Shown: positions 1 through 8,109 of the stretch, in pieces
Position numbering within the stretch: the stretch's first letter is position 1
Layout: each line of letters begins with the position of its first letter
From: Rikenellaceae bacterium
GTDB taxonomy: Bacteria; Bacteroidota; Bacteroidia; Bacteroidales; Rikenellaceae
DNA: 64,000 nt
NCBI GenBank assembly: GCA_009783565.1
Contig: WRDF01000001.1
Location: 124,001 to 188,000 of the forward strand
Direction: 5' to 3'
The notes under the pieces: model-generated
Database searches by the model: none
Told to the model about the DNA's origin: nothing
The model's input: only the letters and a program-made list of their open reading frames with translations
Translations under genes and position numbers: made by a program

Positions 1-301
1 GTTCCCGACCTCCGTAGACCTCCTCTACGGCCTGCCGGCCCAGCATCGAGAATTTTATTTTGCTCGCGGCGGGGAGGTTCGCCGGAACTCTCAGGTTGAA
101 ATTGCCATTAACGTCGGTGACCGCGCCGTGAGTCGTATTCTCGACCGTTACGATCACCCCAACCAAAGGCTCTGCGTTATCGCCTGTGACCGTGCCTCTG
201 ATGACGGTTATTTGTTGTGCCGGCGTCGATTGTGCAACGGCCGCGAACGAAACCGCCGACAGACAAAGCAACAGGCACAATGATCTTAATATTCGCTGCA
301 T
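1..301 (-). CDS. SusC/RagA-type TonB-dependent receptor, N-terminal fragment
   Basis: Only the first 100 codons are in the window; the rest lies left of position 1. The start is an ATG at 301. A Sec signal peptide (residues 1 to about 23, ending SFAAVAQ) is followed by a carboxypeptidase-regulatory-like beta-sandwich domain with the typical IRGTVTGDNAEPLVGV and TDVNGNFNL motifs. In Bacteroidota this domain precedes the TonB plug and barrel of SusC-family outer-membrane importers, so a SusC-like receptor is the likeliest call. A carboxypeptidase-like surface protein without a barrel cannot be excluded from this fragment. It lies 163 bases downstream of a lipoprotein gene on the same strand and may share its transcript. 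Confidence 0.75.
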   Translation of the reverse strand, partial: MQRILRSLCLLLCLSAVSFAAVAQSTPAQQITVIRGTVTGDNAEPLVGVIVTVENTTHGAVTDVNGNFNLRVPANLPAASKIKFSMLGRQAVEEVYGGRE

Positions 302-370
302 GTGTGAAAACAAGGATTAGTAAAGATTATTTCCATAATTTATGACGCAAGATGAAATTCTCCGCAGAGG

Positions 371-411
371 GTCTGCCGGAGTTTCAGTTTAGCCACCGAA
401 ACCCGACAGAC
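371..411. promoter_or_regulatory. Hairpin between lipoprotein and SusC-like gene
   Basis: The arms 371-385 and 398-411 (GTCTGCCGGAGTTTC and GAAACCCGACAGAC) form an imperfect 14-15 bp stem around a 12-base loop. No T-run follows on either strand, so it is not a classical terminator. It sits in the 163-base gap between the lipoprotein stop and the SusC-like start and could be an intercistronic processing or attenuation structure. That role is inferred from position only. Confidence 0.4.
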
Positions 412-464
412 CTGCGAAAATATCTATGCCTTTATAGATTTAGAAAGATTGCTTTCGCACTTCC

Positions 465-1736
465 TTAGAGAGCCGGATTTACAATAACCTGCGTCTCGAC
501 CCTTACGCGCCACTCCGGACCTGCGGTTTCGACGAGAGTCGTTGAAGTCGGGAGACGGACTATTGTAAACGCAACAGGAGTTCCTACCGGAGCCTCAGGA
601 CTAAATTGCAGACGAACAGAAGTGTTGCCCCAACCGGGGTTACTACCATTCGCACCACCTCCATTTTCCATATATTCACTGTATTCTCCGACGATCAGAG
701 TACCGTCTCTGCCTCCGGATCCGCTCGCAGTACCCCATTCACGTGTAGTGCCGTCTTCAAGCTTAGCCAGTATAAAGGCTGATACACCCCGTGAGGAATT
801 AGTAGTAAACGGCGCGATTCTTTGGAAAAACTGCACACTGACATCGGTGTTGGCTGATACAACCGCTTCATTCAGCACAATACCTACGATCTGCGCTTCG
901 GGGTCTGCCTCGATGACATTGATATAAAGTCTTGCAACACGCGTCGAGGTCTCGGGTTCTGCCTTCGCCTCCACTTCTGTCATCGAATTGTGATAAGCGA
1001 GGATATAACCGCCTGTGCCGGTTTCCGAGCCTGTGCCGCCGAACGTAAAAGGAAATGGAGTCACGTAAGGAGCATTTACAAGCGCCAACATGATGCGCGA
1101 ATTGCCCGACGCATTCAATTCGAGGTCCATAGGCTCGACACTGAATGCACTGCTATTGAAACTGGTCGCGCCGCCCTGATTGGTCAGAACGCGAGTCACC
1201 TTACCATCGATAATCGTATTAAGCGCATTTTCGCGAACCGTGACTACCGGTACTAATGCAGGCTTGTCGGTTTGCACAATAACGATCTCCAACTGCTCCA
1301 CAGACGCGTCGTCTTGCAGAGAAACCCTCAGTCTGCCCTCTCTCACGGCACGCTGGCTGGTGGTATTAGGCGACCCGGCAGGCGCAGCGACCGCATCGGG
1401 GACTCTCACGCCCTCGATCGAGGTCAGCATACTGCCGTTCAGGGAATAGGCCGTCACGGTGGTATAAGGAGTTTCTATATCTGCTCCCTCTCTGTAATCG
1501 GGCTGTCTGGCAATTTGGTAAACCAGCGTCCCCAACGCCCGCGGAGGAGCTATGCGGAACAGGGTGCTCACATCCAGTGTCTCGTTGTACTTAATGTAGA
1601 TCGTGTCGTTGCTGCCGAGAAATTCGATGCTCTCTGCGTCCGGTCTCGGCGCAGGGTCTTTCTTACAGCTGCTGAGTGCAAACGACAGCGTCGTCAATAA
1701 CATTGTCGCGAAAAGTAACGGTTTTCTCATTTTCAT
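465..1736 (-). CDS. Putative surface lipoprotein, unknown function
   Basis: A 423-residue protein starting MKMRK with a lipoprotein signal peptide and lipobox LSSC (Cys at about 24) followed by KKDPAPRPD, a charged +2 region typical of exported Bacteroidota lipoproteins. The rest is rich in beta-prone Thr, Val and Ser stretches and looks like one or two Ig-like sandwiches; I recognise no domain. A second possible start is the internal MRK two codons later. It is followed by a SusC-like gene on the same strand, so it may be an accessory lipoprotein of that importer. Upstream there is a long leader containing a terminator, which suggests conditional expression. Confidence 0.75.
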   Translation of the reverse strand: MKMRKPLLFATMLLTTLSFALSSCKKDPAPRPDAESIEFLGSNDTIYIKYNETLDVSTLFRIAPPRALGTLVYQIARQPDYREGADIETPYTTVTAYSLNGSMLTSIEGVRVPDAVAAPAGSPNTTSQRAVREGRLRVSLQDDASVEQLEIVIVQTDKPALVPVVTVRENALNTIIDGKVTRVLTNQGGATSFNSSAFSVEPMDLELNASGNSRIMLALVNAPYVTPFPFTFGGTGSETGTGGYILAYHNSMTEVEAKAEPETSTRVARLYINVIEADPEAQIVGIVLNEAVVSANTDVSVQFFQRIAPFTTNSSRGVSAFILAKLEDGTTREWGTASGSGGRDGTLIVGEYSEYMENGGGANGSNPGWGNTSVRLQFSPEAPVGTPVAFTIVRLPTSTTLVETAGPEWRVRVETQVIVNPAL

Positions 1737-1754
1737 GATTTTGATTAATTAATT

Positions 1755-1770
1755 GGTTAACTATTTAACC
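1755..1770. promoter_or_regulatory. Palindrome GGTTAA-CTAT-TTAACC upstream of lipoprotein
   Basis: Two 6-base arms around a 4-base spacer lie 19-34 bases upstream of the lipoprotein start at 1736. The position fits an operator or a small 5'-UTR hairpin. No regulator can be assigned. Confidence 0.3.
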
Positions 1771-1874
1771 GCCGACACTTTTTTCGCATCATGAAGCATC
1801 GACGGAAGGATTGTTCGTCAATGCTTTATTTTTCGTGTAATCTTTCGTATTGCTTCTCGCGCAACAACGGCAAT

Positions 1875-1909
1875 AAAAAAGCCGCGCCGGAATATAAATC
1901 CGGTGCGGC
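1875..1909 (-). terminator. Intrinsic terminator on the minus strand in an intergenic leader
   Basis: On the minus strand an 11-bp GC-rich stem (GCCGCACCGGA pairing with TCCGGCGCGGC, one G-T pair) around TTTATAT is followed directly by six T. No coding region of convincing quality ends here. It terminates the transcript from the consensus promoter at 2192-2222 about 140 bases before the lipoprotein start at 1736. Confidence 0.75.
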
Positions 1910-2190
1910 CGAACGGCGCATGTGCGCGCAACTTATTGACTGTCAGGCATTTACCCCCCCCCGTCATTTTTGGACGGACGACGGCCACACAGGCAATCGA
2001 CTGCCTGCGTTCAAATCGCGCCAAAACGGGAATGGGATGATACTCTTTTGTCATCTTTGATTATCGTATTTTTTCAAACATTTCGTCACCATATTCGGAC
2101 AACGGACAAAATGCGGATAACTACTAAAATAAGGCGAAAATTGTGTTAAATCGTAATCGCTTTTCAGTAAAGTGCTTTCTTTTTGTGAGC
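1880..2190 (-). ncRNA. Candidate leader RNA or small RNA of about 310 nt
   Basis: This minus-strand stretch is bounded by a textbook Bacteroidetes promoter (2192-2222) and an intrinsic terminator (1875-1909). The only reading frame inside (78 residues from 2054) runs through the terminator stem, is not family-like and has Arg/Ile-rich low-complexity content, so I treat the transcript as non-coding. It could be an independent sRNA, or the 5' leader of the lipoprotein/SusC genes downstream with a conditional terminator; a possible competing stem (GCCGTTCGGC) overlaps the terminator's 5' arm. I do not recognise 6S, tmRNA, RNase P or SRP RNA signatures. The whole gene-free stretch 1737-2431 holds only this element, the palindrome at 1755 and the leuS promoter. 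Confidence 0.45.
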
Positions 2191-2191
2191 A

Positions 2192-2222
2192 CAAATATAG
2201 CGCTTTTTCATGAGACTCCAAA
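2192..2222 (-). promoter_or_regulatory. Consensus Bacteroidetes promoter (TTTG-N19-TATATTTG), minus strand
   Basis: On the minus strand TTTG (2219-2222), 19 bases, then TATATTTG (2192-2199) match the -33/-7 consensus of the primary sigma factor in Bacteroidetes exactly. It drives the candidate leader RNA that ends at the terminator near 1875. Confidence 0.7.
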
Positions 2223-2394
2223 TTTTTCCGTGAAAATTTAGCATTAAAATTGAAATTAATTATGTTTTCACTAATAAAATGAGTGTATTTTAACATTAAT
2301 AGGGGTGTTGTCGTTATTTTTAACGAAATCTCTGAAAAATGTTAAACTACATTGATACGTGGAGTAAGAACTCGTCAGTAATTAGTTTTTTTCA

Positions 2395-2402
2395 TACCTT
2401 TG
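2395..2402 (+). promoter_or_regulatory. leuS promoter -7 box TACCTTTG
   Basis: TACCTTTG lies 30 bases before the ATG at 2432 and matches TAnnTTTG. It places the transcript start near 2410, which rules out the longer in-frame upstream start at 2339. Confidence 0.6.
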
Positions 2403-2431
2403 CCATTCGACTAAAAATAGAGACTCGTACT

Positions 2432-5188
2432 ATGGAATATAATTTCAGAGAGATAGAGGCCAGGTGGCGTGAGGAGTGGCACAAACGCAAGACGTATCGC
2501 ACAGGAATCGACGCTGCGCGTCCGAAGTTCTACGTTCTTGACATGTTCCCCTATCCGTCGGGAGCGGGACTGCATGTGGGGCATCCGCTGGGCTACATAG
2601 CGTCGGACATTTATGCGCGTTATAAGCGGCTGTGCGGGTTCAACGTGCTGCACCCGATGGGCTACGATGCGTTCGGCTTGCCGGCCGAGCAGTACGCCAT
2701 TCAGACGGGGCAACATCCGGCGGTAACGACGGAGCAAAATATCGCGCGCTATCGCGAACAGTTGAACAAGCTGGGCTTTTCGTACGACCCCGAGCGGGAG
2801 ATAAACACCAGCGATCCGTCGTATTATAAATGGACGCAATGGGCGTTCCTGCGCATGTTCGGCAGTTTTTACTGCCGCCGCGAGAACCGTGCGCGACCGA
2901 TAGAGGAACTCGTGGCCGCGTTCGAACGCAGCGGAACTTCGGAAGTGGACGCGGCGTGTACTGTGCCTCTGGATTTCACGGCGGCGCAGTGGGCCGCGAA
3001 GTCGCCGCACGAAAAAGATGCGGTGCTGCATAACTATCGCCTTGCGTTCCGGGCGGACACGATGGTGAACTGGTGCGAGGCGCTGGGGACGGTGTTGGCG
3101 AACGACGAGGTGGTGAACGGTCTCTCGGAACGTGGCGGCCATCCTGTCATGCAGCGCAAGATGACACAGTGGCAACTGCGCGTGACGGCTTATGCGCAAA
3201 GGCTTTTGGAGGGGTTGGATACGTTGCAGTGGAGCGAATCTTTGAAAGAAATCCAACGCAATTGGATAGGACGCAGCGAAGGCGCGCAGATGTTCTTCGC
3301 GGTCGAGGGTTCTTCTGAGAAATTAGAGATTTTCACCACGCGCCCCGACACGATTTTCGGCGCTGCGTTCATGGTGCTTGCGCCTGAGCATGAGGCGGTT
3401 ATGGCGCTCGCGACACCCGACCGCTTGCGCGCCGTCGAAGAATATATCGCGCAGGCCAAGAAGCGGTCGGAGCGCGAGCGTATGGCCGACGCACGCACGG
3501 TGAGCGGTGTGTTCACGGGCGCGTATGCGCTGAACCCGTTCAACGGCGCGCGTATTCCGATCTGGATAAGCGACTATGTATTAGCGGGTTACGGCACGGG
3601 GGCGATCATGGCCGTACCGGCGCACGACAGCCGCGACTGGGCTTTCGCGCGCCACTTCGACCTGCCGATAGTACCCGTTGTCGAGGGTGCGGACGTGTCA
3701 CAAGCGAGCCACGACGCGAAAGAGGGGCGGATGATAAATTCCGATTTCATCGACGGGTTGGACGTGAAAGATGCCATCTGCGTGATGCTCGACGCCGTCG
3801 AGGAGCGCGGCATCGGTCGGCGAAGGGTGAACTACCGCCTGCGCGACGCGATTTTCAGCCGCCAGAGGTATTGGGGCGAGCCGTTCCCAATATATTATAA
3901 GGACGGAATAGCGATGCCGTTGCGCGACGACCAGCTGCCCCTCACACTGCCGCGCATCGACGATTTCCGCCCCACAGAGCAGGGCGAACCGCCGCTGGCA
4001 CGCGCCAAAGGGTGGCACACGCCTGAGGGCTACCCCTACGAGACCAGCACAATGCCGGGTTTCGCGGGGTCGTCGGCGTATTATTTAAGGTATATGGACC
4101 CGCACAACGACCGTGCACTCGTCGGCCGCGAGGCGGATGAATACTGGCGTGCCGTCGATCTATACGTTGGCGGCATCGAGCACGCCACGGGACACCTTGT
4201 CTACTCGCGTTTCTGGAATAAATTCCTTTACGACATCGGCGCGGTCGTGGAGGCCGAGCCGCTGCGCAAGCTGGTGAATCAGGGAATGATCCAGGGGCGC
4301 TCGTCGTTCGTTTACCGCATCGTGGGGACGAACACGTTCGTCTCGCACGGGCTGCGCGAGGGTTACGAAACCCAGCCGCTGCACGTCGATGTGGGGCTGG
4401 TGCGCAACGATATGCTTGACATAGAAGGTTTCAAGGCATGGCGGCCTGAGTTCGCCGACGCGGAGTTCATACTCGAAGACGGGCGTTACGTGTGCGGATG
4501 GGCGGTGGAGAAGATGAGCAAGTCGATGTTCAACGTCGTGAACCCCGACCGCATTGTCGAAGACTACGGCGCGGACACGCTGCGCATGTACGAAATGTTC
4601 CTCGGGCCGCTCGAACAGAGCAAACCCTGGGACACGAACGGCATCGACGGGGTGCATAAATTTCTGCGCAGGTTTTGGAGGATGGCAGGCAGCATTGGCG
4701 GCGCGCCGATCTCGGACGAGCAACCCACGCCCGCCGAGTTGAAAACACTGCACAAAACGATAAAGAAAGTGCGCGAGGACATCGGGAATTTTTCGTTCAA
4801 CACGGCGGTGAGCGCGTTAATGATCTGTCTGAACGAACTCGGCGACTGCCGCAAGCGCGCCATTCTCGACCCGCTGACGCGACTTTTGCATCCATTCGCA
4901 CCGCACATTACGGAAGAGGTTTGGGCTAAGGCGCTTGGGCACTGCGAGCCGCTTTATGATGCCCGAATGCCGGAATTCGACCCTGCGTATCTGGTCGAAG
5001 CGAGTTTCGAATATCCCGTGTCGGTTAATGGCAAACTGCGTTTCAAGAAAGAGTTGCCATTAGGCATTCCCGTCTCCGAGATCGAGGCGGCGGTACTCGC
5101 AGACGAGAACACCGCACGCTGGCTCGAAGGCCGCGCGCCGAAGAAAATGATAGTCGTACCGGGGAAAATTATAAATATTGTCATATAA
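2432..5188 (+). CDS. leuS: Leucyl-tRNA synthetase
   Basis: Charges tRNA-Leu with leucine in the cytoplasm. The 918-residue protein has the class I signature HVGH at residues 48-51, preceded by PYPSGAGL, and KMSKS at about 694-698, with a CP1 editing domain between them and a C-terminal anticodon-binding region ending in the family-typical [10 protein letters not shown]. Length is normal for Bacteroidota LeuRS. I chose the ATG at 2432 ([12 protein letters not shown]) rather than the in-frame start at 2339, because the -7 box TACCTTTG at 2395 lies between them and homologues begin at this residue. A 37-bp inverted repeat follows 4 bases after the stop. Confidence 0.98.
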   Translation: MEYNFREIEARWREEWHKRKTYRTGIDAARPKFYVLDMFPYPSGAGLHVGHPLGYIASDIYARYKRLCGFNVLHPMGYDAFGLPAEQYAIQTGQHPAVTTEQNIARYREQLNKLGFSYDPEREINTSDPSYYKWTQWAFLRMFGSFYCRRENRARPIEELVAAFERSGTSEVDAACTVPLDFTAAQWAAKSPHEKDAVLHNYRLAFRADTMVNWCEALGTVLANDEVVNGLSERGGHPVMQRKMTQWQLRVTAYAQRLLEGLDTLQWSESLKEIQRNWIGRSEGAQMFFAVEGSSEKLEIFTTRPDTIFGAAFMVLAPEHEAVMALATPDRLRAVEEYIAQAKKRSERERMADARTVSGVFTGAYALNPFNGARIPIWISDYVLAGYGTGAIMAVPAHDSRDWAFARHFDLPIVPVVEGADVSQASHDAKEGRMINSDFIDGLDVKDAICVMLDAVEERGIGRRRVNYRLRDAIFSRQRYWGEPFPIYYKDGIAMPLRDDQLPLTLPRIDDFRPTEQGEPPLARAKGWHTPEGYPYETSTMPGFAGSSAYYLRYMDPHNDRALVGREADEYWRAVDLYVGGIEHATGHLVYSRFWNKFLYDIGAVVEAEPLRKLVNQGMIQGRSSFVYRIVGTNTFVSHGLREGYETQPLHVDVGLVRNDMLDIEGFKAWRPEFADAEFILEDGRYVCGWAVEKMSKSMFNVVNPDRIVEDYGADTLRMYEMFLGPLEQSKPWDTNGIDGVHKFLRRFWRMAGSIGGAPISDEQPTPAELKTLHKTIKKVREDIGNFSFNTAVSALMICLNELGDCRKRAILDPLTRLLHPFAPHITEEVWAKALGHCEPLYDARMPEFDPAYLVEASFEYPVSVNGKLRFKKELPLGIPVSEIEAAVLADENTARWLEGRAPKKMIVVPGKIINIVI

Positions 5189-5192
5189 ATAG

Positions 5193-5278
5193 CAATCGTC
5201 ATTGCGAGCCTAAAAGGCGAAGCAATCCAGAGAAAGGCAGATGGATTGCTTCGCCTTTTAGGCTCGCAATGACGATTG
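5193..5278. repeat. Long perfect inverted repeat, GTCATTGCGAG family (copy 1)
   Basis: The arms 5193-5229 and 5242-5278 are perfect 37-base reverse complements around a 12-base loop. The core CGTCATTGCGAG...GAAGCAATCCA is shared with copies at 14892, 21427, 53609 and 62855. The copy lies between convergent genes leuS and the ROK kinase. Confidence 0.95.
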
Positions 5279-5282
5279 ATGT

Positions 5283-5420
5283 TTAAGATTGCAGCTCGCA
5301 GGCCGCAATGACAAAACGTCCGGCAGGGGCTTTCGCGTCTTTTTGCGAAAGCCGCGGCACGCCGCCGCCCTACGCGGCGGGTCACTACTTCTTCGCTGCG
5401 CTCAGGCTACCCGCCGCCAA
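5283..5420. repeat. Composite GC-rich repeat (CGCCGCCGCCC type, copy 1)
   Basis: After a half GTCATTGCG unit (GGCCGCAATGACAAAA) come a GGCTTTCGC/GCGAAAGCC stem at about 5328-5353 and GGCACGCCGCCGCCCTACGCGGCGGG. The same order of parts recurs at 11757-11862. It lies between the convergent leuS and ROK genes and may form a terminator-like structure for either. Confidence 0.7.
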
Positions 5421-5447
5421 CAGCGTGCCTGAAACCACGTATGCGTG

Positions 5448-6416
5448 TCATCCATTTACCGAATCCCACACGAGCGCCGAAGCCCCCAGAATCGCTGCCC
5501 GGCCCTCGTCGATACCCGACGGCAGCAGTTTCACTTTATCCTTATAGAGGAAAAGCATATTTTCCTCCATATACCGCCGCGTAGGCTCGAATATGAGTTC
5601 GCCTGCGTGCGCCAGTCCACCGAAAAGGAATATCGCCTCAGGAGAAGTTATCGCCACGGCATTTGCCAGCGCGATCCCCAGCATTTCGCCCGTCTCTTCG
5701 AACGCCGCCAGCGCCAACGGATCACCCTCCTCTGCCGCCTCCGAGATCATCTTGGCCGTCAGTTCGCTGAACGGCACACTGCGCAGCACGCTCGGCATAA
5801 TTTCATTGCCTATCAATTCATGCACCGTGCGCCGTATACCCACCGCCGAAGCGTAAGTTTCGAGACACCCGCGCCGTCCGCATCCGCAATCTCGCCCACC
5901 CGGCATGACAATGATATGCCCCAGCTCGCCTGCGAAACTGTCATGCCCATATATCAAACGCCCTCCCGCAACGAAACCGCTGCCCACGCCCGTGCCGAGA
6001 GTCACGAGCATGAAATCGCGCATCCCGCGCGCGCCGCCGTAAACCATCTCGCCTATCGCAGCGGCATTCGCATCGTTGGTAACGACGACCGGAACGCCAG
6101 CAAATCGCGCCTTGATGCGCTCGACGATCGGTATGACCCCACGCCACGGCAAGTTGGCGGCGTTCTCTATCGTGCCGTTATAGTAGTTGGCGCTCGGCGC
6201 ACCGATACCGATGCCCGCAAACTCTGCATCCGTGCCCGCCTCCGCCAGCAGACGCCCGACGGTCGTACAGAGCATATTTATATAATCGTCCAAAACCGGA
6301 TGATCGGTCGTGGACATACAAGCCGTAGCGACGGTACGCCCATCGCGGTCTACAAGCCCTAATGCAGTGTTCGTCCCGCCGATATCTATTCCCGCAGCAA
6401 GTTTTCTCATGGTCAT
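5448..6416 (-). CDS. ROK-family sugar kinase (probable glucokinase)
   Basis: A cytoplasmic kinase phosphorylating a hexose with ATP; glucokinase is the usual role of this subgroup, but N-acetylglucosamine or N-acetylmannosamine kinase cannot be excluded. The 322-residue protein starts MTMRKL and carries the phosphate-1 loop AGIDIGGTNT, the ROK core LTLGTGVGSG, and the zinc motif CGCGRRGCLE following HIIV. I chose 6416; 6410 (MRKL) is equally possible, and the longer in-frame extension to 6452 lacks homology-like sequence. The stop TGA is directly followed by CACGCATACGTG, one of the stop-adjacent repeat sites. Confidence 0.9.
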   Translation of the reverse strand: MTMRKLAAGIDIGGTNTALGLVDRDGRTVATACMSTTDHPVLDDYINMLCTTVGRLLAEAGTDAEFAGIGIGAPSANYYNGTIENAANLPWRGVIPIVERIKARFAGVPVVVTNDANAAAIGEMVYGGARGMRDFMLVTLGTGVGSGFVAGGRLIYGHDSFAGELGHIIVMPGGRDCGCGRRGCLETYASAVGIRRTVHELIGNEIMPSVLRSVPFSELTAKMISEAAEEGDPLALAAFEETGEMLGIALANAVAITSPEAIFLFGGLAHAGELIFEPTRRYMEENMLFLYKDKVKLLPSGIDEGRAAILGASALVWDSVNG

Positions 6417-6481
6417 ATTAAGTTTATATTTAAACAGCCGCAAGATAGGCAAAACTTCGTATATTCATCTTAAATCTCGTC

Positions 6482-7561
6482 TTAAATCTCGCGTATTGAA
6501 AACTCCACGATTACGGGGTTGCAGTCGTGAGTGATCTTCGACATAAGTTCGTCGAGCAGGCGGTCTTTTCCGTAATCTTCGTGAATCAATCTGGCAGGAC
6601 TGACAATCGTAACAAAATAATCTCCGCTAACCGCAGATATGCTACCACTATCTCTGGGCAGATTGCGGGCATCTATCAATGATGCCCTATGAGTTAAAGG
6701 CTCATATACAAAAATATCGTACGTGTGAATATTATTTGTCCAAAGAGTTCCGGCAATAAAATTCTCGCCCTGGAATAACGAATTAAATCCTAATATGTTT
6801 ATATCTGTATGCGGGTCGAAATCAGCCGATCTGACCATGTGTTTACTTTTTATCTTGAAAATCTTTTCAGCCTTTTCACCCGACAGACGATATACGTCGG
6901 GCGACATCCTCTGATTGAAAAGCAGCGTCTCGCTGTAATAAAAACTTTGAGGCTTTACAAGTAACCTTTCTGTCGGATCATCGAACTCTTTTCGGAATGG
7001 TATTATTATATCGACAACCCCGTTGTTTAGTTGTACCAAACCTTCGGCTTTCATATTGCTTAAATAATTAGCTCCCCACATAATGTCTTCATGCCAACAT
7101 ATTTCAATAAGATTACCATCTATTATCTCTATCGAGCTTTCGAATTTGTAATCAGGATAAGCATATTTGTATATATGTGTTGTTTTACCACAAAATACAT
7201 ATATATTCATCTCTTCATCGAGTGTGAAATGGCTGGCAGAAATATATTCGCCCGGACCGCGCCCTTGTTTCGATAAAGAAAAGAGATGCTTTCCGTCGTT
7301 ATCGAATATATGAATAATGTTCGAATCCCAATCGGAAATAAAATACATGCCATTGCGGTACTCGATATTCCGAATGAATCCGAGAAGCACATCGTCTTTG
7401 GTTTCGAGGGGTATATATCTGTTTATCTCGAATTTGAAAAGAGGGTCTTGACTTGCCAAAAGGTCTATGTCTATTGTAAAGGTGTCGTCAGTGGTTTTTG
7501 AGGTACAGCCCGCGAAAACGACGAGGCACCATGCCAAAACTATGTAACCGGTATATCTCAT
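6482..7561 (-). CDS. 6-bladed beta-propeller lipoprotein (cassette A, distal)
   Basis: A 359-residue lipoprotein with signal peptide and lipobox VFAGC (Cys19). After it come repeated YWTD/NHL-like propeller strands, including IFDNDGKHLFSLSKQGRGPGEY. The G-x-G-x-GPxEY signature occurs in all four propellers of this window (8110, 36387, 38167), and the pattern matches the large Bacteroidota family of 6-bladed propeller lipoproteins of unknown role. It is the last gene of a four-gene minus-strand cluster: Cys-rich protein, propeller, Cys-rich protein, propeller. A 20-bp perfect hairpin separates it from the preceding Cys-rich gene. Function is unknown; binding, chaperoning or displaying the Cys-rich partner is an inference from repeated adjacency. 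Confidence 0.85.
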   Translation of the reverse strand: MRYTGYIVLAWCLVVFAGCTSKTTDDTFTIDIDLLASQDPLFKFEINRYIPLETKDDVLLGFIRNIEYRNGMYFISDWDSNIIHIFDNDGKHLFSLSKQGRGPGEYISASHFTLDEEMNIYVFCGKTTHIYKYAYPDYKFESSIEIIDGNLIEICWHEDIMWGANYLSNMKAEGLVQLNNGVVDIIIPFRKEFDDPTERLLVKPQSFYYSETLLFNQRMSPDVYRLSGEKAEKIFKIKSKHMVRSADFDPHTDINILGFNSLFQGENFIAGTLWTNNIHTYDIFVYEPLTHRASLIDARNLPRDSGSISAVSGDYFVTIVSPARLIHEDYGKDRLLDELMSKITHDCNPVIVEFSIREI

Positions 7562-7578
7562 ATTACTTCATTTTTATT

Positions 7579-7627
7579 GAAGATGACTGTTCAAAAAGTT
7601 ATGAATGCTTTTTGAACAGTCATCTTC
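7579..7627 (-). promoter_or_regulatory. 20-bp perfect hairpin between Cys-rich gene and propeller gene (locus A)
   Basis: The arms 7579-7598 and 7608-7627 are perfect 20-base reverse complements around a 9-base loop. The hairpin starts 22 bases after the Cys-rich stop and ends 17 bases before the propeller ATG. No T-run follows on the minus strand, so an attenuator, RNA-processing or translation-control structure is more likely than a plain terminator. A hairpin of unrelated sequence sits at the equivalent place in locus B (38104-38138). Confidence 0.7.
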
Positions 7628-7648
7628 TAATTCATAGCTTAAAGATTT

Positions 7649-8098
7649 TTAGCAAAAATGCGGGTCTTTTAGCCAGTAGTCATAAGCAGTGCAACTGCTG
7701 GTGCCTCCGGACCAACAGTCTTGTTTATACCGCGTTTGGGTAAGTGGCAGACCGCATTTAGAGCAATTTCCAGCTGAGGCCGGGAGTTTTGAGAAATCAT
7801 AGGGTATTACATAATACTTGCCTCCGCCAGCTTCACCGGGCACGCAAGGAGGACCTGACTCCAAACAATCAAACGTACAATTTGGGTCTCCCGGAAAAAC
7901 GCAATATTGCAGCTGCGGACAAAAAAGAAGACCAACGGGACAGCAATCTCGTACCAGAACCCCATCTTCATATTTGAAGAAAGCTTGACAATTCTCAGGG
8001 TCGGGAAAGTAAAGACCATCCATCTTCGCCCGCATGTAGATGTTACCGACAAGCATTACGCAAAACAGACCCGTCAGAGCGCAATTTACCACGAACAA
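7649..8098 (-). CDS. Cys-rich membrane-anchored protein, 5'-truncated copy (cassette A)
   Basis: This copy shares the constant block of the genes at 9290 and 37585 (LTGLFCVMLVGNIYMRAKM, then FPDPENC, a CC pair and CVFPGDPNCTFDC) but lacks their first ~19 residues. The leader is replaced by sequence abutting the stop of the upstream propeller gene. The listed start is a TTG, 12 bases after that stop; a GTG two codons later is the alternative. The variable tail (from about residue 88) carries five Cys and is unlike the other two. A 98-base stretch (7836-7933) is identical to 9537-9634. It may be a partly decayed gene, or be translated by coupling to or frameshifting from the propeller gene. Function is unknown. 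Confidence 0.65.
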   Translation of the reverse strand: MFVVNCALTGLFCVMLVGNIYMRAKMDGLYFPDPENCQAFFKYEDGVLVRDCCPVGLLFCPQLQYCVFPGDPNCTFDCLESGPPCVPGEAGGGKYYVIPYDFSKLPASAGNCSKCGLPLTQTRYKQDCWSGGTSSCTAYDYWLKDPHFC

Positions 8099-8109
8099 AA
8101 CCCTAATTC

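Noticed and set aside
1818-2054. 78-codon minus-strand frame inside the candidate leader RNA
   Set aside because: It reads straight through the terminator stem and T-run and has no recognisable protein features.
2051-2296. 81-codon minus-strand frame upstream of leuS
   Set aside because: Its start would lie upstream of the consensus promoter at 2192-2222, and the sequence is AT-driven low complexity without family features.
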